From assembly GCA_900319635.1 (NCBI GenBank), contig ONPF01000003.1, forward strand, positions 62,001 to 126,000: a DNA stretch of 64,000 bases. Direction: 5' to 3'. A model generated the notes under the pieces. The model saw only the letters and a program-made list of their open reading frames with translations. It was not told the origin of the DNA and ran no database searches. This stretch comes from an uncultured Eubacteriales bacterium (lineage in GTDB: Bacteria > Bacillota > Clostridia > Oscillospirales > Oscillospiraceae). Positions 51,036 through 59,197 of the stretch are shown piece after piece. Within the stretch, counting starts at the first letter, position 1. The number at the start of each line of letters is the position of its first letter. The position numbers and the translations under genes are program-made.

Positions 51036-51896
51036 GTGAAAACAAAGTGCAGTCTTTCGATCTGCCCCTCCACGCTCCCGGAGGTGAAGCGTATCGAAGA
51101 GATGGGGGCGAAGCGGCAGGAATCCCTTGCTCACTTGGCGCAATTCGACCTGTGGGACCAGAATCCGCATTTTGAGGAGATCCTGGAGCTGGTGGAGATA
51201 ATCCGGCAGCGGGAGGGACACAGAGCTGCAAGTACGTTTTTCACGCTGCACTACACCGAGGCGGAGTGCGAGGCGGCGCAGTTTCTGCGTGTGCGCTCCT
51301 GCTATGCCGGCTTTGACTCCGTCAGGTATCCCGAGCAGTACCAGCTCTCCCACTTCTTTGAAAAAGTCATCGTCTACAAGGACAAGGGCTATGACCGCTA
51401 TGAGCATGTGGAGCAGAAGCTGGACACCATGACGGAGAAGCCGCCCAAATGGCGGGCGGCGCGGCAGTTCTGCTCCGATTATGGCAGCAACATGGTCAAT
51501 CTCTATTGCAGCGATCTGGCCATGCGCACAATTGAGAAGGCCGGGCTGACCGGCGCGAGCTTCCGCCCGGTGAGAAACGCGAAGACGGGAGAGCCGCTCC
51601 CCGATCTCTGGCAGCTCTGGCCCCAGGAGTGCGAGGATTTTCTGGCGCCGGGCGAATATACGATGACGCGCCCCTGCCCCGTGTGCGAAAGAACGCGGTA
51701 CGTTCCCACCGGCAGAGGTCGGATGCGCGTCCGGGCTGAGCTAGTGCCGCGGGATCTGGATTTCATGCAGGTGCCGTCCTGTTACGGGGCGGACAGCGGT
51801 CGTCCCTTTTATGTCATTTCCCATAAGGCCTATCGGCTGCTGAAGGACGCGTCCCTGGATCGCAGCCTGATCTTTGAGCCCTTGGACCAAGCATAA
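51036..51896 (+). CDS. Hypothetical protein at the end of the sugar-nucleotide operon
   Basis: 286 residues, GTG start at 51036 behind AAAGGAGG. I do not recognise the family. No membrane segment or signal peptide. The C-terminal third has a CPVC pair (about residues 208-211), a basic GRGRMRVR stretch, and ends FYVISHKAYRLLKDASLDRSLIFEPL, loosely reminiscent of immunity-type or DUF1629-like ends; this similarity is weak. It sits 12 bases after rmlB and before a terminator, so it is probably co-transcribed with sugar genes without obviously belonging to them. Confidence 0.7.
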   Translation: MKTKCSLSICPSTLPEVKRIEEMGAKRQESLAHLAQFDLWDQNPHFEEILELVEIIRQREGHRAASTFFTLHYTEAECEAAQFLRVRSCYAGFDSVRYPEQYQLSHFFEKVIVYKDKGYDRYEHVEQKLDTMTEKPPKWRAARQFCSDYGSNMVNLYCSDLAMRTIEKAGLTGASFRPVRNAKTGEPLPDLWQLWPQECEDFLAPGEYTMTRPCPVCERTRYVPTGRGRMRVRAELVPRDLDFMQVPSCYGADSGRPFYVISHKAYRLLKDASLDRSLIFEPLDQA

Positions 51897-51952
51897 GTAA
51901 GCATGAAAGGTCGAGAATATTGCCCATTCAGACTGATTCGTCATTTTCATCA

Positions 51953-51990
51953 AAAAAAGCACTGGCTTCCCATGAAGCCAGTGCTTTTTT
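51953..51990. terminator. Bidirectional terminator
   Basis: Perfect 17-bp hairpin with arms AAAAAAGCACTGGCTTC and GAAGCCAGTGCTTTTTT, loop CCAT. Ends the rightward operon and the leftward oxidoreductase gene. Confidence 0.93.
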
Positions 51991-52002
51991 GAATGAGATT
52001 TC

Positions 52003-54615
52003 TTACTTGCTCTCCCGGAGCTTGCGCACGGCGATCTTCCGCTCGCGGTTGCGGATGAACTCCGGCAGCACCTTGGGACGGTCAAAGTAGTCGATGCTCT
52101 CCTGGAAGGTGCGCTTCTTCAGATGGATGGCGTCGAACTTGCAGCGGGTGGTGCACACGCCGCAGCCCAGGCACTTGTTGGGATCCACAAAGCTGGCGCC
52201 GCAGCCCAGGCAACGGGCGGTCTCGGCCTTGACCTGTTCTTCGGTGAAGGTCTTGCGGTCGTCCTTGAAGGTCTTGGCTTTGGCCTCGTCCTTGCCGGGC
52301 ACCTGACGGGCGGCGCTGTTGTAGTCGCGCTTCACGGTGTCGAAGTCCACGTTCTCCTTGTCAAAGGCGCGGTAGGTCAGCCGGTCGCGGCCGATCACCA
52401 GGCTCTGGCCGGGATGGACGTAGCGGTGGATGGAGATGGCGGCCTGCTTGCCCTGGGCGATGGCGTCAATGGCAAACTTGGGGCCGGTGTGAGCGTCGCC
52501 GCCCACAAAGATGTCGGGCTGCGCGGTCTGATAGGTGACCTCGTCCGCCAGGACGCGGCCCTTCTCGTCCACCTTCACTTCGCCCAGATCCAGGCCGCTC
52601 AGGTCGATGCGCTGGCCGATGGCGGCGATGATGGCGGTGCACTTGATCTTCTTGTCGCCCTCGCAGACCAGGGCTTCCACCTTGCCGTTCTTTTCTTCGA
52701 TCTCCACGGGCTTGTGCTCAAACAGGAACTTCACGCCCTCTTCCTTGGCCTCCTGCACCTCGGCAGGATCGGCAGGCATGTCGCTCTCCTTGCGGCGGTA
52801 GGCCACGGTGACCTCCGCGCCCAGACGCACGGCGGTGCGAGCCACGTCCATGGCCACGTTGCCGCCGCCGACCACGACGACCTTCTTGCCCAGGGCGGGC
52901 TTGGTACCGCCGTTGACCTCCCGCAGGAAGTCGATGCCGCCGTACACGCCCTTCAGCTCCTCGCCGGGAATGCCGAGAGAGGCGGACTTCTGGGCGCCGA
53001 CAGCCAGATAGAAGGCGTCATAGCCCTGCTTGCGCAGTTCCTCGATGGTCACGTCCTTGCCGATCTCCACGCCGCAGCGGAAGATGACGCCCATCTCCTT
53101 GAGCACGTCAATCTCGGCGTCCAGGACGGGCTTCTCCAGCCGGAAGGAGGGGATGCCGTAACGGAGCATACCGCCGGGCTGCTCGTTTTTGTCGAACACG
53201 GTGACCTGATAGTTGTCGGCTGCCAGGAAGTAGGCGCAGCTCAGACCAGCAGGGCCGGCACCGATGATGGCGATCTTCTTGTCGCTGAAGTCATAGAGCT
53301 TCCGGGGCACGAAGCGAGTGCTGCGCTCCAGCTCCCGGTCGGCGATGAACTTCTTGACCTCGTCGATGGCGACAGCGCGATCCACGTCGCCGCGGGTGCA
53401 GACCTCCTCACACTTGCGGTTGCAGATGCGGCCGCAGATGGCGGGCAGGGGGTTCTCCTTCTTGATGAGCTCCAAGGCTTCCAGGTAGCGTCCCTGGGCG
53501 GCCAGCTTCAAATAGCCCTGCACGGCGATGTGGGCGGGACATGCGGTCTTGCAGGGAGCGGTGCCCTCGGGGGCAATGTACTCGCGATTGGTGCGGTGCT
53601 CCGGATTCCAGTGCTCCGGACCCCACTCCTGATCGTCGGGCAGCTCATGGGGCTTGTGCTCGATGGGCGTCTTGGCGCAGAGCTTCTGACCCATCTGGAT
53701 GGCGTTGTTGGCGCAGCGATCGGTGCACTGGCCGCAGGCCACACACTTCTCCTGGTCGATCTCGGCCACATAGTTGCTCTTGGAGGTGGCGGGGGTGTTG
53801 TAATACTGGCTCACGCCCAGGGCCAGGCAGCTCTCGGGCATGCAGTTGCAGATGGCAAAGGTCTCGCCGGAATGGAGGGTGGTGATCTGGTGGACGCAGC
53901 CGCGGGCGTCGCACTTCTCGATCAGCGCCTTGGCCTCGGCCACGGACACGGGCTTGCCCTTGCCGGTGTGGTTGAACATGTCGCCCACATGGCCCATAAA
54001 GATGCAGAGACCCTCGTCCAGGTCGCCGCTGCCTTCGCCCATCATGCGGCGGACACGGCGGCACTGGCAGGGCGTCACGCTCAGGTGACCCTCGTTATCC
54101 TCGATGTACTTGCTGCACTTCTCATTGTCGATGGCAATGGCGTCAGCGGGGATGGCGCTCTCAATGGGGATGACGCGCATGATGCCGGAGCCCATGGGGG
54201 TGTTGGGGGCGTGCTCGATCTGGCTGGTGGTGGCGTGCTGATGGAAGGCGTAGGCGATCTCCGGGTGAGCGATGCAGAACTTCTCGTTGATCAGCAGGAA
54301 CTCGAAGATACCCGGGGTGTAGGGGGGCAGCAGGTAGATCTCCAGCCCCACCTTGGGCACGATGACCTGCACGACCAGACCGATGTCGGTGAGCTCATGC
54401 AACACCTCTTTCGTGCGCTTGGCGGACATTTTGGCTTTCCGGGCGATCAGGGGGATGAAGCTGGGCTTCATGCTGGTCAGCGCCAGCATGACCGTGATCT
54501 GCTCGTCGGTGATCCACTTCTCAAAGACCTTGTACTCGGCGCAGTCGGGCGTGATCTTGTAGTGCCCGTCGTTGATCTTTTCGCAAAGGCGGATCAGATT
54601 CTCTCTAACTTCCAA
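52003..54615 (-). CDS. FAD-dependent, multi-[4Fe-4S] NAD(P)H oxidoreductase (GltD/NfnB-like C-terminus)
   Basis: 870 residues from a TTG start at 54615, chosen since TTAGGAGGGA lies six bases upstream; the frame continues upstream, but the start there would have no RBS. Residues 1-130 look like a winged-helix segment, then Cys clusters CQCRR, CNCMPESC and a ferredoxin motif CVACGQCTDRC. The centre (about 360-420) holds CKTACPAHI and the GltD-type CGRICNRKCEEVC. Two Rossmann loops follow: IIGAGPAGLSCA and VVVGGGNVAMDVA. A last ferredoxin-like cluster CLGCG...CLGCGVCTTRC lies near 805-835. Probably an electron-transfer or bifurcation-type flavoprotein; partner unknown. Monocistronic. Confidence 0.88.
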   Translation of the reverse strand: MEVRENLIRLCEKINDGHYKITPDCAEYKVFEKWITDEQITVMLALTSMKPSFIPLIARKAKMSAKRTKEVLHELTDIGLVVQVIVPKVGLEIYLLPPYTPGIFEFLLINEKFCIAHPEIAYAFHQHATTSQIEHAPNTPMGSGIMRVIPIESAIPADAIAIDNEKCSKYIEDNEGHLSVTPCQCRRVRRMMGEGSGDLDEGLCIFMGHVGDMFNHTGKGKPVSVAEAKALIEKCDARGCVHQITTLHSGETFAICNCMPESCLALGVSQYYNTPATSKSNYVAEIDQEKCVACGQCTDRCANNAIQMGQKLCAKTPIEHKPHELPDDQEWGPEHWNPEHRTNREYIAPEGTAPCKTACPAHIAVQGYLKLAAQGRYLEALELIKKENPLPAICGRICNRKCEEVCTRGDVDRAVAIDEVKKFIADRELERSTRFVPRKLYDFSDKKIAIIGAGPAGLSCAYFLAADNYQVTVFDKNEQPGGMLRYGIPSFRLEKPVLDAEIDVLKEMGVIFRCGVEIGKDVTIEELRKQGYDAFYLAVGAQKSASLGIPGEELKGVYGGIDFLREVNGGTKPALGKKVVVVGGGNVAMDVARTAVRLGAEVTVAYRRKESDMPADPAEVQEAKEEGVKFLFEHKPVEIEEKNGKVEALVCEGDKKIKCTAIIAAIGQRIDLSGLDLGEVKVDEKGRVLADEVTYQTAQPDIFVGGDAHTGPKFAIDAIAQGKQAAISIHRYVHPGQSLVIGRDRLTYRAFDKENVDFDTVKRDYNSAARQVPGKDEAKAKTFKDDRKTFTEEQVKAETARCLGCGASFVDPNKCLGCGVCTTRCKFDAIHLKKRTFQESIDYFDRPKVLPEFIRNRERKIAVRKLRESK

Positions 54616-54676
54616 AAGATTCCCTCCTAAATATTTGGATTTGATTGCGAATAGCTGGGATTTTGGTCTAAATCTC

Positions 54677-54705
54677 AGTTTATCCGCTTTCCAAAGAAAT
54701 GTCAA
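54677..54705 (-). promoter_or_regulatory. Promoter of the FAD/FeS oxidoreductase
   Basis: Minus strand TTGACA (54705-54700), 17-base spacer, TAAACT (54682-54677), 61 bases before the TTG start. Confidence 0.75.
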
Positions 54706-54758
54706 TCGGCAAAAGCAGGCTCGATGTACGAAAGAACTTTAGAAAAAGAAAAGCAGAC

Positions 54759-54787
54759 TTGACAAGTGAGGTTTCAGCGATTATTGT
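54759..54787 (+). promoter_or_regulatory. Promoter of the riboswitch-CDF transcript
   Basis: TTGACA (54759-54764), 17-base spacer, TATTGT (54782-54787), about 45 bases before the aptamer. Confidence 0.7.
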
Positions 54788-54800
54788 CTATATATCCGAC

Positions 54801-54935
54801 GGTGTTCATATGCTGACGGAGGAACACCGATTCATCTGAGCAGGCCGATACGAAGACCGGATAGAAAAGTTCTCTTTCGGGATCGTATTCGGAGCCGGGT
54901 CACAGAGGTGACAGCGGAAGCATCCGCGGGACAGA
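54801..54935 (+). ncRNA. NiCo (czcD-type) metal riboswitch aptamer with upstream hairpin
   Basis: The aptamer spans about 54835-54935. Its three conserved junction strings match my memory of the NiCo class: GAGCAGGC (54838-54845), AGCCGGG (54893-54899) and GGGACAG (54928-54934). They are separated by helices in the right order: a long stem from CGATACGA to TCGTATTCG, a short TCAC/GTGA hairpin, then GCGGA/TCCGC; TCTG/CAGA closes the base. A 7-bp hairpin GGTGTTC/GAACACC at 54801-54828 precedes it. NiCo riboswitches turn on heavy-metal exporters when Ni2+ or Co2+ binds, and the gene downstream is a CDF exporter. I had no search tool to confirm the family match. Confidence 0.8.
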
Positions 54936-54967
54936 CACAAAAATGTTCTGCCCCGCGGATGCTTTTT
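54919..54967 (+). terminator. Riboswitch-controlled intrinsic terminator
   Basis: 12-bp perfect stem AGCATCCGCGGG (54919-54930) / CCCGCGGATGCT (54952-54963) followed by T's. Its left arm uses the 3' strand of the last aptamer helix and the GGG of the conserved GGGACAG, so aptamer and terminator exclude each other. Metal binding should allow read-through. Confidence 0.85.
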
Positions 54968-54992
54968 CGGGGGGAAGGAGAGGAGAAAAACA

Positions 54993-55871
54993 ATGGAAAA
55001 CACTTCTCAGACACACCGGGAGGCGCTGCGGGTCTCCGGGTTAAGTATTTTCGTAAACCTGCTGCTGACGGCAGGGAAGCTCCTGGCAGGACTGCTGGCG
55101 CGCTCCGGCGCCATGATCTCCGACGCGGTGCACTCCGCCTCCGACGTGTTCAGCACTCTGATCGTCATGATCGGCGTGAAGCTATCCGGCAAGGAGTCCG
55201 ACCGGGAGCACCCCTATGGCCACGAGCGCATGGAGTGCGTGGCAGCCATTCTGCTGTCCGGCATCCTGCTGGCCACAGGGCTGCTGATCGGCTACCAGGG
55301 CATACGCAGTATCCTTTCCGAAAGGGAAGAGCTCCAATCTCCCGGCATCCTGGCGGCGGTGGCTGCCGGGGTCTCCATTCTGACGAAGGAGCTGTTGTTT
55401 CACTATGTGCGCCACCAGGCGCGGAAGCTGGATTCTCCCGCCCTGATGGCGGAGGCCTGGCACCACCGCTCCGACGCGCTCTCCTCCATCGGCGCTCTGG
55501 CGGGCATCCTGGGGGCACGGGCAGGCTTTCCCGTGCTGGATCCGCTGGCCAGCGTGGTGATCTGCGTCTTCATTGCCAAGGCCGCCTTTGACATTTTCCG
55601 GGACGCGGTCAACAAGATGGTGGATCACAGCTGCGACGAGGAGACAGAGACGGCTATCCGTCTCTGCGCGGTGGAGCAGCCGGAGGTGGCGCGGATCGAC
55701 CTGCTGCGCACCCGGGAGTTCGGCAACCGGATCTACATCGAAATGGAGATCGCCGTGGACGGAGAGCTGCCCCTGCGCCAGGCCCACGCCGTGGCCGAGC
55801 GGGTACATGACGAGATCGAACAGCGCTTCCCCAAGGTCAAGCACATCATGATCCACGTAAATCCGGCATAA
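54993..55871 (+). CDS. CDF-family divalent metal cation exporter (CzcD/FieF-like)
   Basis: 292 residues, six transmembrane helices then the cytoplasmic CDF dimer domain. Metal-site residues are visible in helix 2 (SDAVHSASD) and helix 5 (HHRSDALSS), and the HPYGHERME loop is typical. Exchanges Zn2+, Co2+, Ni2+ or Fe2+ for protons. The riboswitch in the leader argues for Co/Ni export. RBS AAGGAGAGGAG precedes ATG 54993. Monocistronic, ending at a shared terminator. Confidence 0.93.
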   Translation: MENTSQTHREALRVSGLSIFVNLLLTAGKLLAGLLARSGAMISDAVHSASDVFSTLIVMIGVKLSGKESDREHPYGHERMECVAAILLSGILLATGLLIGYQGIRSILSEREELQSPGILAAVAAGVSILTKELLFHYVRHQARKLDSPALMAEAWHHRSDALSSIGALAGILGARAGFPVLDPLASVVICVFIAKAAFDIFRDAVNKMVDHSCDEETETAIRLCAVEQPEVARIDLLRTREFGNRIYIEMEIAVDGELPLRQAHAVAERVHDEIEQRFPKVKHIMIHVNPA

Positions 55872-55907
55872 AAAACCGGCTCGATCCAATCGGATCGAGC
55901 CGGTTTT
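55872..55907. terminator. Bidirectional terminator between the CDF exporter and cdsA
   Basis: 16-bp arms AAAACCGGCTCGATCC / GGATCGAGCCGGTTTT, loop AATC, A/T flanked. Confidence 0.92.
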
Positions 55908-55917
55908 GTACACAGGA

Positions 55918-56715
55918 TTATACGCCGATGCCTGCGACGTGCAGGCAGATATAGGCGGTGGGGATGGAGAAGAGCAGGCTGTCCGCCCGGTCGAACATGC
56001 CGCCGTGGCCGGGGATCAGGTTGGAAAAGTCCTTCACGCCGATCATGCGCTTGATGAGACTCTCCGCCAGATCGCCGATCTGCCCCATGGTGGAGGCCAG
56101 AAAGCAGGTGATCAGACACAGGGGCAGGCTCAGCTCCGGGAAGATGGGCAGCAGATAGATCACGAGCCCCACGATCAGGGAGGACAGCGCTCCGCAGACG
56201 GCGCCCTCCCAGGTCTTCTTGGGGCTGACCAGGGGAGCCAGCTTATGCTTGCCAAAGGCCATGCCGCCGAAGAGGGCGAAGCTGTCGCACACCAGCGTGG
56301 CGGCCACAGCCAGCAGCAGGGTCTGCTGCCAGATCTCGCCCACGCCGATCACCATCAGCACGCCGAAGAGGAAGCCCGGATAGGCAAGCCCCGCCACGGT
56401 GTACAGTGCGCCCTTGCCGCTGACCTTTTTGTGGATGATGCCGGAGAAGAGGGCCAGATAGATGCCCACCATCATGCAGCCGATGTACAGCACCTCACCC
56501 TGGTGGAACAGGGTCAGGGCGGCCTGGGCGGCGATGAAGGTGTACATGACCCAGGCGGCGCAGTAGACCTCCAGCTTTTCAACCGCCCGACTGTACTCAT
56601 AGCAGCAGAGGATACCGGCGGCGGCAAAGAACAGCACCCGGCTGATCTCGTGGGCCAGCACGCAGCTCAGAGTGATCGCCAGCAGCACAATGGCGGAAAG
56701 AACGCGTTGTTTCAA
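55918..56715 (-). CDS. cdsA: Phosphatidate cytidylyltransferase CdsA
   Basis: 265 residues, about eight transmembrane helices. The CDP-transferase signature is near the end: SLIKRMIGVKDFSNLIPGHG then GMFDRADSL. Makes CDP-diacylglycerol for phospholipid synthesis. The start is TTG at 56715 behind GAGGGAT; the ATG seven bases upstream is out of frame. Unusually it stands alone, without uppS, dxr or rseP neighbours. Confidence 0.93.
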   Translation of the reverse strand: MKQRVLSAIVLLAITLSCVLAHEISRVLFFAAAGILCCYEYSRAVEKLEVYCAAWVMYTFIAAQAALTLFHQGEVLYIGCMMVGIYLALFSGIIHKKVSGKGALYTVAGLAYPGFLFGVLMVIGVGEIWQQTLLLAVAATLVCDSFALFGGMAFGKHKLAPLVSPKKTWEGAVCGALSSLIVGLVIYLLPIFPELSLPLCLITCFLASTMGQIGDLAESLIKRMIGVKDFSNLIPGHGGMFDRADSLLFSIPTAYICLHVAGIGV

Positions 56716-56752
56716 GACTCATCCCTCGTTTCCGATCTTATCTTCATCGCAC

Positions 56753-56781
56753 AGAATAACACAGTTTTCCAAAATGAACAA
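56753..56781 (-). promoter_or_regulatory. Promoter of cdsA
   Basis: Minus strand TTGTTC (56781-56776), 17-base spacer, TATTCT (56758-56753), 37 bases before the TTG start. Confidence 0.65.
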
Positions 56782-56839
56782 GCCTTTTCTATAAGCCGGC
56801 CGCGGAAGGACGGCAAACGCGCAGAAGCGCATTTTTTTG

Positions 56840-56868
56840 TTGTGTTCAGACAAAAGCTGTGCTATGAT
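56840..56868 (+). promoter_or_regulatory. Promoter of the DUF853 ATPase gene
   Basis: TTGTGT (56840-56845), 17-base spacer, TATGAT (56863-56868), 56 bases before the ATG. Confidence 0.65.
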
Positions 56869-56924
56869 AAAGTGAAGACAAAGGCACTTACAAGAAAAAA
56901 GAAACAATACAGGGGGTAAAAACG

Positions 56925-58619
56925 ATGTTCAGCGAAGGTAAAATCTGGCTCGCGCAATCCGATAAGAATCTCTATCTGCTTCCCTCCATGGCCAACCGCC
57001 ACGGCCTCATCGCCGGCGCCACCGGCACCGGCAAGACCATCACCCTAAAGGTGATGGCGGAGTCCTTCTCCGACATGGGTGTGCCCGTGTTCCTGGCCGA
57101 CGTGAAGGGCGATTTGAGCGGCATGTGCCGTCCCGGCATCAACACCGAGGATATGCAGCGCCGCATCGAGCGCTTCGGCATCGAGGGCTGGGAGTACAAG
57201 TCCTATCCCACCCGCTTCTGGGACATCTTCGGCGAGAAGGGGCTTCCCGTGCGCGTCACCGTGTCCGAGATGGGACCCACCCTGCTGGGCCGTCTCCTGA
57301 ACCTGACCGAGATCCAGACGGGCGTGCTGAATATCGTCTTCAAGGTGGCGGACGAGCACGGCCTGCTGCTGCTGGATCTGAAGGATCTGCGTGCCATGCT
57401 GCAGTTCGTGGGCGAGAACCGGGCGGAGTTCACCACCATGTACGGCAACGTCTCCGCTGCCAGCGTTGGCGCCATTCAGCGGGCGCTGCTGGCCTTCGAG
57501 GAGGAGGGCGGCGAGCTCTTTTTCGGCGAGCCGGAGCTGGACATCAATGACTGGATGCGCACCGGCGCCTACGGCCGGGGCTACATCAATATCCTCTCTT
57601 CCCAGCGCCTGATCCAGAGCCCCAAGACCTACGCCACCTTCCTGCTGTGGATGATGACCGAGCTCTTCGAAAAGCTGCCCGAGGTAGGCGATCTGGAGAA
57701 GCCCCGCATGATCTTCTTCTTTGACGAGGCGCATCTGCTGTTCACCGACGCCCCCAAGGCCCTGGTGCAGAAGATCGTCCAGGTGGTCAAGCTCATCCGC
57801 TCCAAGGGCGTGGGCGTCTACTTCATCAGCCAGAGCCCCTCGGACATCCCCAATGATGTGCTGGCGCAGCTTTCTAACCGGGTGCAGCACGCCCTGCGCG
57901 CCTATACCCCGGCGGAGCAGAAGTCCATCCGCGCCGCGGCCAAGGCCTTCCGCGTGAACCCCAGCTTCGACACCGAGACCGTCCTCACCGAGCTGGGCGT
58001 GGGCGAGGCGCTGGTGAGCTTCCTGGACGAGAAGGGCATCCCCACCGTGGTGGAGCGGGCGAAGATCCTGCCGCCCCAGAGCATGATGGGCATCGCCGAG
58101 GAGAGCGCCGTGCAGAGCGTGATCCGCAGCGATGAGTTTGAGCCCAAGTACCGGGAGACGGAGGATCGGGAGTCCGCCTACGAGGTGCTGGTGGCCGCCA
58201 CCGCCGAGCTGGAGGAGCAGCGGCGCAGAGAGGCCGAGGAGGCCGCCGCGGAGAAGCAGCGCCAGAAGGAGGAGGCCGAGGCCGAGAAGCAGCGCCAGAG
58301 AGAAGAGGCCGCCGCGGAGAAGGCCGCTGCCAGAGAGGCCGCCCAGGCCGAAAAACAGCGCCAGCGGGAAGAAGCCGCCGCACAGCGTGAGGCTGAGCGG
58401 GAGGCTGCCGCCAAGAAGAAGGTGGCCCAGAAGGCTGTGACCAGTGCCAGCTCCACCGTGGTGACCGCGGTGAGCCACAACCTGGTCAATTCCGTGGTGG
58501 GCGGCAAGAAGACCAGCGCCGGCACCATTGCCAAGCGCGCCGCCACCAACGCCCTCTCTTCCGTGCTCCGCTCCGGCACCAGCTCCATCATCCGGGGCCT
58601 GTTCGGCAACAAGAAGTAA
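56925..58619 (+). CDS. HerA-like ATPase, DUF853 family (YjgR type)
   Basis: 564 residues. Walker [14 protein letters not shown] at about residues 30-42, [11 protein letters not shown], and a Walker B-like [28 protein letters not shown] is typical of DUF853. FtsK/HerA-superfamily members usually form hexameric translocases, but this family is uncharacterised. Residues about 420-500 are a highly charged coiled coil of repeated [13 protein letters not shown] units, followed by a small Ser/Ala/Lys-rich tail with a glycine-containing helix ([11 protein letters not shown]). Strong RBS ACAGGGGG. Monocistronic. Confidence 0.88.
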   Translation: MFSEGKIWLAQSDKNLYLLPSMANRHGLIAGATGTGKTITLKVMAESFSDMGVPVFLADVKGDLSGMCRPGINTEDMQRRIERFGIEGWEYKSYPTRFWDIFGEKGLPVRVTVSEMGPTLLGRLLNLTEIQTGVLNIVFKVADEHGLLLLDLKDLRAMLQFVGENRAEFTTMYGNVSAASVGAIQRALLAFEEEGGELFFGEPELDINDWMRTGAYGRGYINILSSQRLIQSPKTYATFLLWMMTELFEKLPEVGDLEKPRMIFFFDEAHLLFTDAPKALVQKIVQVVKLIRSKGVGVYFISQSPSDIPNDVLAQLSNRVQHALRAYTPAEQKSIRAAAKAFRVNPSFDTETVLTELGVGEALVSFLDEKGIPTVVERAKILPPQSMMGIAEESAVQSVIRSDEFEPKYRETEDRESAYEVLVAATAELEEQRRREAEEAAAEKQRQKEEAEAEKQRQREEAAAEKAAAREAAQAEKQRQREEAAAQREAEREAAAKKKVAQKAVTSASSTVVTAVSHNLVNSVVGGKKTSAGTIAKRAATNALSSVLRSGTSSIIRGLFGNKK

Positions 58620-58652
58620 GATTTCTTTCTTCGAGATCCAAAGCATAAAAGA

Positions 58653-58680
58653 ACGCCTGCCATGCAATGGCAGGCGTCTT
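58653..58680. terminator. Terminator after the DUF853 gene
   Basis: 11-bp perfect stem ACGCCTGCCAT / ATGGCAGGCGT with loop GCA; short T-rich tail. Also downstream of the converging small gene. Confidence 0.82.
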
Positions 58681-58703
58681 GCTCTATGAAAACTGAAAAC
58701 TGC

Positions 58704-59030
58704 TCAGGCCGGCTCAAAGCTGCGGCTGATGGGGTTGCCGTCCGCGCCGAACTCCACGTTCTCCATGAGAGAGGGGTCCACGCGGCTGCGGCGCTTGACC
58801 ACCATGCCCTCGCCCTGGTTGTTGAAAACCCAGATCTTGTAGCCGGGGTAAACGGGGTCGTCCTTGTTGAAAAGGCCGCTTTCGTTCAGCCGGCAGAACT
58901 TGGAGCGCCCCTCCGGCGTATCCAGCAGGTCGCCGGGGCCGGTGTAAAACAGCTCGTCCTTGGCTGCTCTCTTCTTGAATTCCTCCCACTCCTCGTCGGG
59001 AACCTTGTCAACCTCACGGGGATCGATCAT
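58704..59030 (-). CDS. Small hypothetical protein, 108 residues
   Basis: Starts at ATG 59030 with GAGAGG eight bases upstream; the frame runs further upstream, but that would cross the promoter. Acidic start (DKVPDEEWEEFKKRAAKDEL), then FYTGPGDLLDTPEG and VYPGYKIWVFNNQGEGMVVKRRS, looks like a small soluble alpha/beta protein. No Cys cluster or membrane helix. Family not recognised. Good promoter and RBS support that it is real. Confidence 0.72.
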   Translation of the reverse strand: MIDPREVDKVPDEEWEEFKKRAAKDELFYTGPGDLLDTPEGRSKFCRLNESGLFNKDDPVYPGYKIWVFNNQGEGMVVKRRSRVDPSLMENVEFGADGNPISRSFEPA

Positions 59031-59062
59031 ATTGGAAGCCTCTCTTTCCGCTTGATGGTGCC

Positions 59063-59091
59063 AGAATACCATATCCGCGCGAAACATGCAA
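59063..59091 (-). promoter_or_regulatory. Promoter of the 108-residue protein gene
   Basis: Minus strand TTGCAT (59091-59086), 17-base spacer, TGG-TATTCT (59068-59063), 32 bases before the ATG. Confidence 0.65.
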
Positions 59092-59161
59092 GGGAAGCGC
59101 CCTGTTTTTTGCCGGAAGCGGTCTGAGAACAGGATTCGCTCTTCCCTTTTTGCCTGCCCTG

Positions 59162-59170
59162 TGGTAAAAT
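59162..59170 (+). promoter_or_regulatory. Extended -10 promoter for the prfA operon
   Basis: TGG-TAAAAT, 27 bases before prfA; -35 weak. Confidence 0.5.
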
Positions 59171-59197
59171 GAGGCAAACCATGCGGGGAGACTGTCT

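Noticed and set aside
52123..54630. 835-codon open frame opposite the FeS oxidoreductase
   Set aside because: It is the antisense shadow of a GC-rich gene: composition is Gly/Ala/His/Val-rich with no domain, while the minus frame carries complete FAD and ferredoxin motifs.
54835..54935. yybP-ykoY manganese or cobalamin riboswitch
   Set aside because: The conserved strings and helix order match the NiCo class; no cobalamin box or yybP-type L1/L3 loops were seen.
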